Shown in pieces: positions 23,050 to 26,741 of a stretch of 26,741 bases of DNA. Location of the stretch: the NCBI GenBank assembly GCA_016875595.1, contig VGPI01000003.1, positions 1 to 26,741 of the forward strand. Reading direction: 5' to 3'. The stretch comes from Candidatus Cloacimonadota bacterium. GTDB taxonomy: Bacteria; Cloacimonadota; Cloacimonadia; Cloacimonadales; Cloacimonadaceae. The stretch's first letter is position 1; every line of letters starts with the position of its first letter. Both the position numbers and the translations under genes were made by a program. The notes beneath the pieces are model-generated. The model saw only the letters and a list, made by a program, of their open reading frames with translations, was not told the origin of the DNA and made no database searches.

Positions 23050-26000
23050 GAAAGATATGCATATATGTACTGATGATATTACCCATGGTTATTTCTGCCA
23101 GGGTATATCAGGTGGTGAGTGAATCACGCGATGAGATGATCGTGAGATTTGAATTGCCGGAATGGAGCATCGATCATGTGAAGATCAATGGTCAGGAGTG
23201 GCAAAAGATCATTTGTGCCGATGGGGGGATCTCATCCGAGGCAGGTTATCCGGAGATCATTTCTTTCGGCGAAGCGGTGGGAGTCCCGTTTGATGGTGAT
23301 ATCAATATCCAAGTGATGGACTTCCGGAGCACGACCTTTCATAATATCAGTCTTGTGCCAGTTTCCAGGGTCTATTCTCCCAAAGAATATCTCGTGGAAG
23401 AGGAATATGAGCCAAACCTGTTGATCTATAATAGCTCGGCAATGTTTCCAGCAGAACTGGTGAATAAGGGCGAACGAAGTTTTGTTGGGGATAGAAGCTT
23501 TGTAACAGCTCAGATCAATCCTTTTCGATATCGGCCACTCAGCAAGGAACTGGAAGTTATCAGCGAACTAACTGTCAGGATCAGAATAAGCGGGACAAAG
23601 AGCAGCAGCCGGGATTGGGTGACCGCGGATAACTATATAGATGCTGTAGCGGATGATTTCTTCTTGAATAATCAGACATCAAGTCAATGGCGGTTACCAC
23701 GAACCAGAGATAACAGCTATTCTCCACCACGAAATGGCAGTGGTCTATCCGATCAGATCCAGATAATTGTTGATGCTCAGGGGATTTACAGGATAACCTA
23801 TCAATACCTGGCAGATATTGTATCAACTGCTCAGGAGGAATCGGGGTTGGGATTGAGCTGGAATATCAATTCTATAAATCCACGCTATCTGGAGTTAAGA
23901 GACAAGAACGGACCAGTCCCGATCCATTTTGAAGGTGAGATTGACGGGAGTTTTGACCAGAATGATTACTTTGAATTCTGGGGAGATCGTGTTTATGGCG
24001 CAACCTCCAGTTATGATGAATACACGACAGAGAATGTGTATCTGCTTGGCATGAGTAGTACTCTGGGTGCCAGAATGGCAATAGAAAATGGAGGATTGGT
24101 AGTCTCAAACCCGTCTCAATATAATAGTCCGACTGCTTATCTCGAGACGGTGCATTTTGAGCAACAGACCGTCTATGAGAAACTGGGTGATGCCTGGTCG
24201 TCGAGTAATAATTTTTTCAGGGAGGATATCTGGTTCTGGAAAACCATAACGGCTCCCCATATGGATATAGTACCAATCAATCTCCAATATCCGCTGCCAG
24301 TGGCTTCTCGGCGTTTTGACATCAGTGTATGTTTATATGGACGAACTTATGCAAGGACGCTTGGTCCAAACCAATATGATCATAATGCAATGGTCCGAAT
24401 AAATCAGGCTTTGGTTAACTCACATACCTGGATTGGGCAAAGAGAACAGATATTCAATAATACCGCTCCAATACCTAACACCTATCTTAATCACGGCCAA
24501 AACAACGTTTTTATAAGCTTACCGGGAGACACAGTATCAGGTACGCTGGAGCAGGTTTTAGTCGACTATATCACACTAACATACTGGCGAGAGTATAAAA
24601 CAGATACTGATTTCATCAGGTTTACAAAACCTGCTGATCGACCATACGGTTTGTATCAGTTTTCACTGGAAGGATTCCAGAACGGCGACGTATCGATCTA
24701 CAAAATTGGATCATCCATCTTTAACAATACTCAGATAGAACCATTTGCGGTTGACGCTCTTGAGCCATGGGTGGTTACTTTTCAAGATAGTGTTATGGCT
24801 GATGATGTTTGGTATTATGCCGTAACCAACGCGCAAAAAAAACTACCCAAATATGCAAGACTGCTGGCTCCCACTGACCTGAAGAATCCCGGTAATTCTG
24901 CCTCTCTGATCGCCATTACTAATGCTGATCTCATTGCTTGTGAAGGCACAATGCTTTTAAAACAGACATGGGAATCCAAGGGGTTTACCGTCGAACTTGT
25001 CGATGTGCAGCATATATTCAATGAGTTTAATAATGGCATAAGATCGGCAAATGCCATTAAGGATTTTATAAATTATGTCTATAATAACTGGAGTACACCA
25101 TATCTAGAACATGTAGTCCTTATTGGTGAGGGAACAAACGATGAACGCGGTGATAGCCCCGGAAAAATATTCAACGTAATACCAGTAAAGAAACTGTGGA
25201 CGATCGAACAGGGATCAACACCATCGGATGCGTGGTATGCCTGTTTTATTGGTAATGATATGGTTCCGGATATAAGTCTGGGCAGAATACCTGCCTGGAC
25301 TGCCGAGCAAGTCCTGGATTATGCAAACAAAGTTGCTCACTATAATGGTAATCCACTGACAAATTTACTCTGGAATAGCCATGTTACCTTTGCATCTGGC
25401 GGAAAGGGAACTGATGGAACAGATGTATTCGCTCAAGAATCGGAGATGATTAGACGCAGGTCGATACCTCGGCATTACAGGGTAGCACGGGTTTACACCA
25501 ATACCTCTACCGTTGGCATTCAATATGCCGGTGGTACGACCGCTTTGAAGGACAGGATAAACTCAGGGACAAGTTATGTTCAGTTTAATGGCCACGGTGG
25601 CGGGCATGTTTGGTCAGATAACAATTTGTTCAATCTTAACGATGTTGCATCCCTCAATAATCAGGTGTTTCCGATTTTTATCAGCTTATGTTGTTATGCC
25701 TCGGCATTTGATACCCGGGGGATAGGCTCTTTGAGTGAAAAACTGGTAATGGAGGGGGACAAAGGTGCCATCTCAACCATTGGACAGGTTGCCTATAGCT
25801 ATTCTGGACATAATCTGACGTATGGTGTTGCCTTAAACCTATCCTTACTGGACAGTCGGTTTGATACTGCTGGAGAGTCTTTCTCTTTTGCACAAGCAAG
25901 GTTTAGCTCGACAGGAACGACATCCACTGCCCGACGGGCTTACACGGTGGGGATGGTTTATTTGGGAGATCCAACGATAACTCTGAGGAAGCCACAAACT

Positions 26001-26741
26001 GGAATAGATGTTTTGACCAATCAACACGTTTACTCCCCAGGAGACACGGTACGAGTAAATGCGATCTTTCCATCTGGAGTAAACGCTGCAAGATTGTACA
26101 TCACAAACCCAAAGGAGATCATCGTTAATATTCCATTTGACCTGCCCGTGATTCAGAATCAGTTTCAGGCACAATACATACTCCCTACAACTTCTGGAAC
26201 CAACTACAACCGAAATGTGCTTCTGGTTGGATACTCCTCTCAACAGGAATATCTGGGTATGACGCAAATAAGTGTTGGAAGACCCAACATTATGCACCAT
26301 ATATTGAACCCCACAGTACCGGCATGGAGTGACTCAGTCCAGTTTACTTCCAGAGTATGGTCATCTGAGGAGATTGTAAATGCATACTGCCGGGTAAGGA
26401 CTGATTCCATAGGCGCCAGCGTTGTTTGGCATAACCTTCCAATGCAGGTAGAGGGATCCGATCAGACCTTATACACGACCACTGGCAAGCTTAATCGTCA
26501 GAATACTGGCAAAGAGATTGTCTATAAATACATTATAGAGACTCAGTCAAGAACTTATGAGTCGCAGTTAAACAGTTATCTTGTTGCAGGTCCTGACCTT
26601 ATGTTATCGGATATCAGATTGCGGTCCACAAGCAGTGATTTGTTTGTTGACGTACTGGTCAGAAACGGTGGTAATCAGTCATCACTCAACACCGATCTGA
26701 GATTGTATTGGACTCCAATTGGACAAACAACATACACCCTA
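23046..26741 (+). CDS. Gingipain-like (family C25) cysteine peptidase, PorU-type, 3' truncated by window
   Basis: 1232 codons remain open to the last base, so the C-terminus is unseen. A signal peptide (MRKICIYVLMILPMVISA) is followed by a beta-rich N-terminal region to about 600. The C25 domain spans about 600-975: SLIAITNADLIACEG near 620, HVVLIGEGT, DAWYACFIGNDMVPDISLGR near 728-747, the catalytic histidine H850 in FNGHGGGHVW, and the nucleophile C883 in SLCCYASAFD. GDPTITL near 973 is the typical end of such domains. Ig-like strands and a CARDB-like segment (LFVDVLVRNGGNQ) follow. Relatives are gingipains and PorU, the type IX secretion sortase. The start overlaps the purD stop (ATGA). 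Whether it is a sortase or a secreted protease depends on the missing C-terminus. Confidence 0.88.
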   Translation, partial: MRKICIYVLMILPMVISARVYQVVSESRDEMIVRFELPEWSIDHVKINGQEWQKIICADGGISSEAGYPEIISFGEAVGVPFDGDINIQVMDFRSTTFHNISLVPVSRVYSPKEYLVEEEYEPNLLIYNSSAMFPAELVNKGERSFVGDRSFVTAQINPFRYRPLSKELEVISELTVRIRISGTKSSSRDWVTADNYIDAVADDFFLNNQTSSQWRLPRTRDNSYSPPRNGSGLSDQIQIIVDAQGIYRITYQYLADIVSTAQEESGLGLSWNINSINPRYLELRDKNGPVPIHFEGEIDGSFDQNDYFEFWGDRVYGATSSYDEYTTENVYLLGMSSTLGARMAIENGGLVVSNPSQYNSPTAYLETVHFEQQTVYEKLGDAWSSSNNFFREDIWFWKTITAPHMDIVPINLQYPLPVASRRFDISVCLYGRTYARTLGPNQYDHNAMVRINQALVNSHTWIGQREQIFNNTAPIPNTYLNHGQNNVFISLPGDTVSGTLEQVLVDYITLTYWREYKTDTDFIRFTKPADRPYGLYQFSLEGFQNGDVSIYKIGSSIFNNTQIEPFAVDALEPWVVTFQDSVMADDVWYYAVTNAQKKLPKYARLLAPTDLKNPGNSASLIAITNADLIACEGTMLLKQTWESKGFTVELVDVQHIFNEFNNGIRSANAIKDFINYVYNNWSTPYLEHVVLIGEGTNDERGDSPGKIFNVIPVKKLWTIEQGSTPSDAWYACFIGNDMVPDISLGRIPAWTAEQVLDYANKVAHYNGNPLTNLLWNSHVTFASGGKGTDGTDVFAQESEMIRRRSIPRHYRVARVYTNTSTVGIQYAGGTTALKDRINSGTSYVQFNGHGGGHVWSDNNLFNLNDVASLNNQVFPIFISLCCYASAFDTRGIGSLSEKLVMEGDKGAISTIGQVAYSYSGHNLTYGVALNLSLLDSRFDTAGESFSFAQARFSSTGTTSTARRAYTVGMVYLGDPTITLRKPQTGIDVLTNQHVYSPGDTVRVNAIFPSGVNAARLYITNPKEIIVNIPFDLPVIQNQFQAQYILPTTSGTNYNRNVLLVGYSSQQEYLGMTQISVGRPNIMHHILNPTVPAWSDSVQFTSRVWSSEEIVNAYCRVRTDSIGASVVWHNLPMQVEGSDQTLYTTTGKLNRQNTGKEIVYKYIIETQSRTYESQLNSYLVAGPDLMLSDIRLRSTSSDLFVDVLVRNGGNQSSLNTDLRLYWTPIGQTTYTL

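Overview
The window is bacterial chromosome with moderate GC, diderm in character (heptosyltransferase-like GT9, lipoprotein, C25 exported peptidase). The long gingipain/PorU-like C25 protein, the archaeal/eukaryotic-type prolyl-tRNA synthetase and the general gene style suggest the FCB superphylum, perhaps Cloacimonadota. That placement is an inference from gene content. No rRNA, tRNA or CRISPR array was found.

Layout. (1) 1-4477, + strand: a tightly overlapping surface-glycan operon with the end of a carboxyethyl-amino-acid-synthase/alanine-dehydrogenase-like gene, a DUF6165 protein, a GT9 glycosyltransferase, a CDP-glycerol glycerophosphotransferase-like enzyme, a LicD-like protein and an ATP-grasp ligase. 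(2) 4569-6030, +: TatD hydrolase and TcdA/ThiF. (3) 6031-6532: a gene-free gap holding a perfect 100-bp palindrome. (4) 6533-7927, -: radA. (5) 8210-9608, +: a redox-type operon of MarR regulator, OsmC protein and thioredoxin-fold lipoprotein. (6) 9642-14769, -: a coupled operon transcribed acetyltransferase > holB > murJ > uvrC. (7) 14770-18957: an accessory stretch with a second, related perfect palindrome, a Sel1-repeat protein, an AT-rich MvaI/BcnI-like restriction-modification pair whose nuclease gene is broken by an in-frame TAG, and a frameshifted REP-associated tyrosine transposase (RAYT) flanked by mirror-image REP palindromes. (8) 18958-26741, +: proS, cinA, purD and a C25 peptidase running off the end.

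Most notable are the two long palindromes at 6336-6435 and 15124-15217. Each is perfect (49- and 46-bp arms, same 2-nt AC centre). They differ from each other at four positions per arm, and every difference is mirrored in the opposite arm, so the pairing has been preserved while the sequence changed. Both arms contain 11-bp direct repeats and end in TCCTCCTT/AAGGAGGA. I do not recognise the family. The REP modules around the RAYT are a different, recognisable palindromic system, and they also show a compensated stem change.

The remaining genes are ordinary housekeeping functions: DNA repair (radA, uvrC), replication clamp loading (holB), peptidoglycan precursor flipping (murJ), tRNA modification and charging (tcdA, proS), and nucleotide or cofactor metabolism (purD, cinA).
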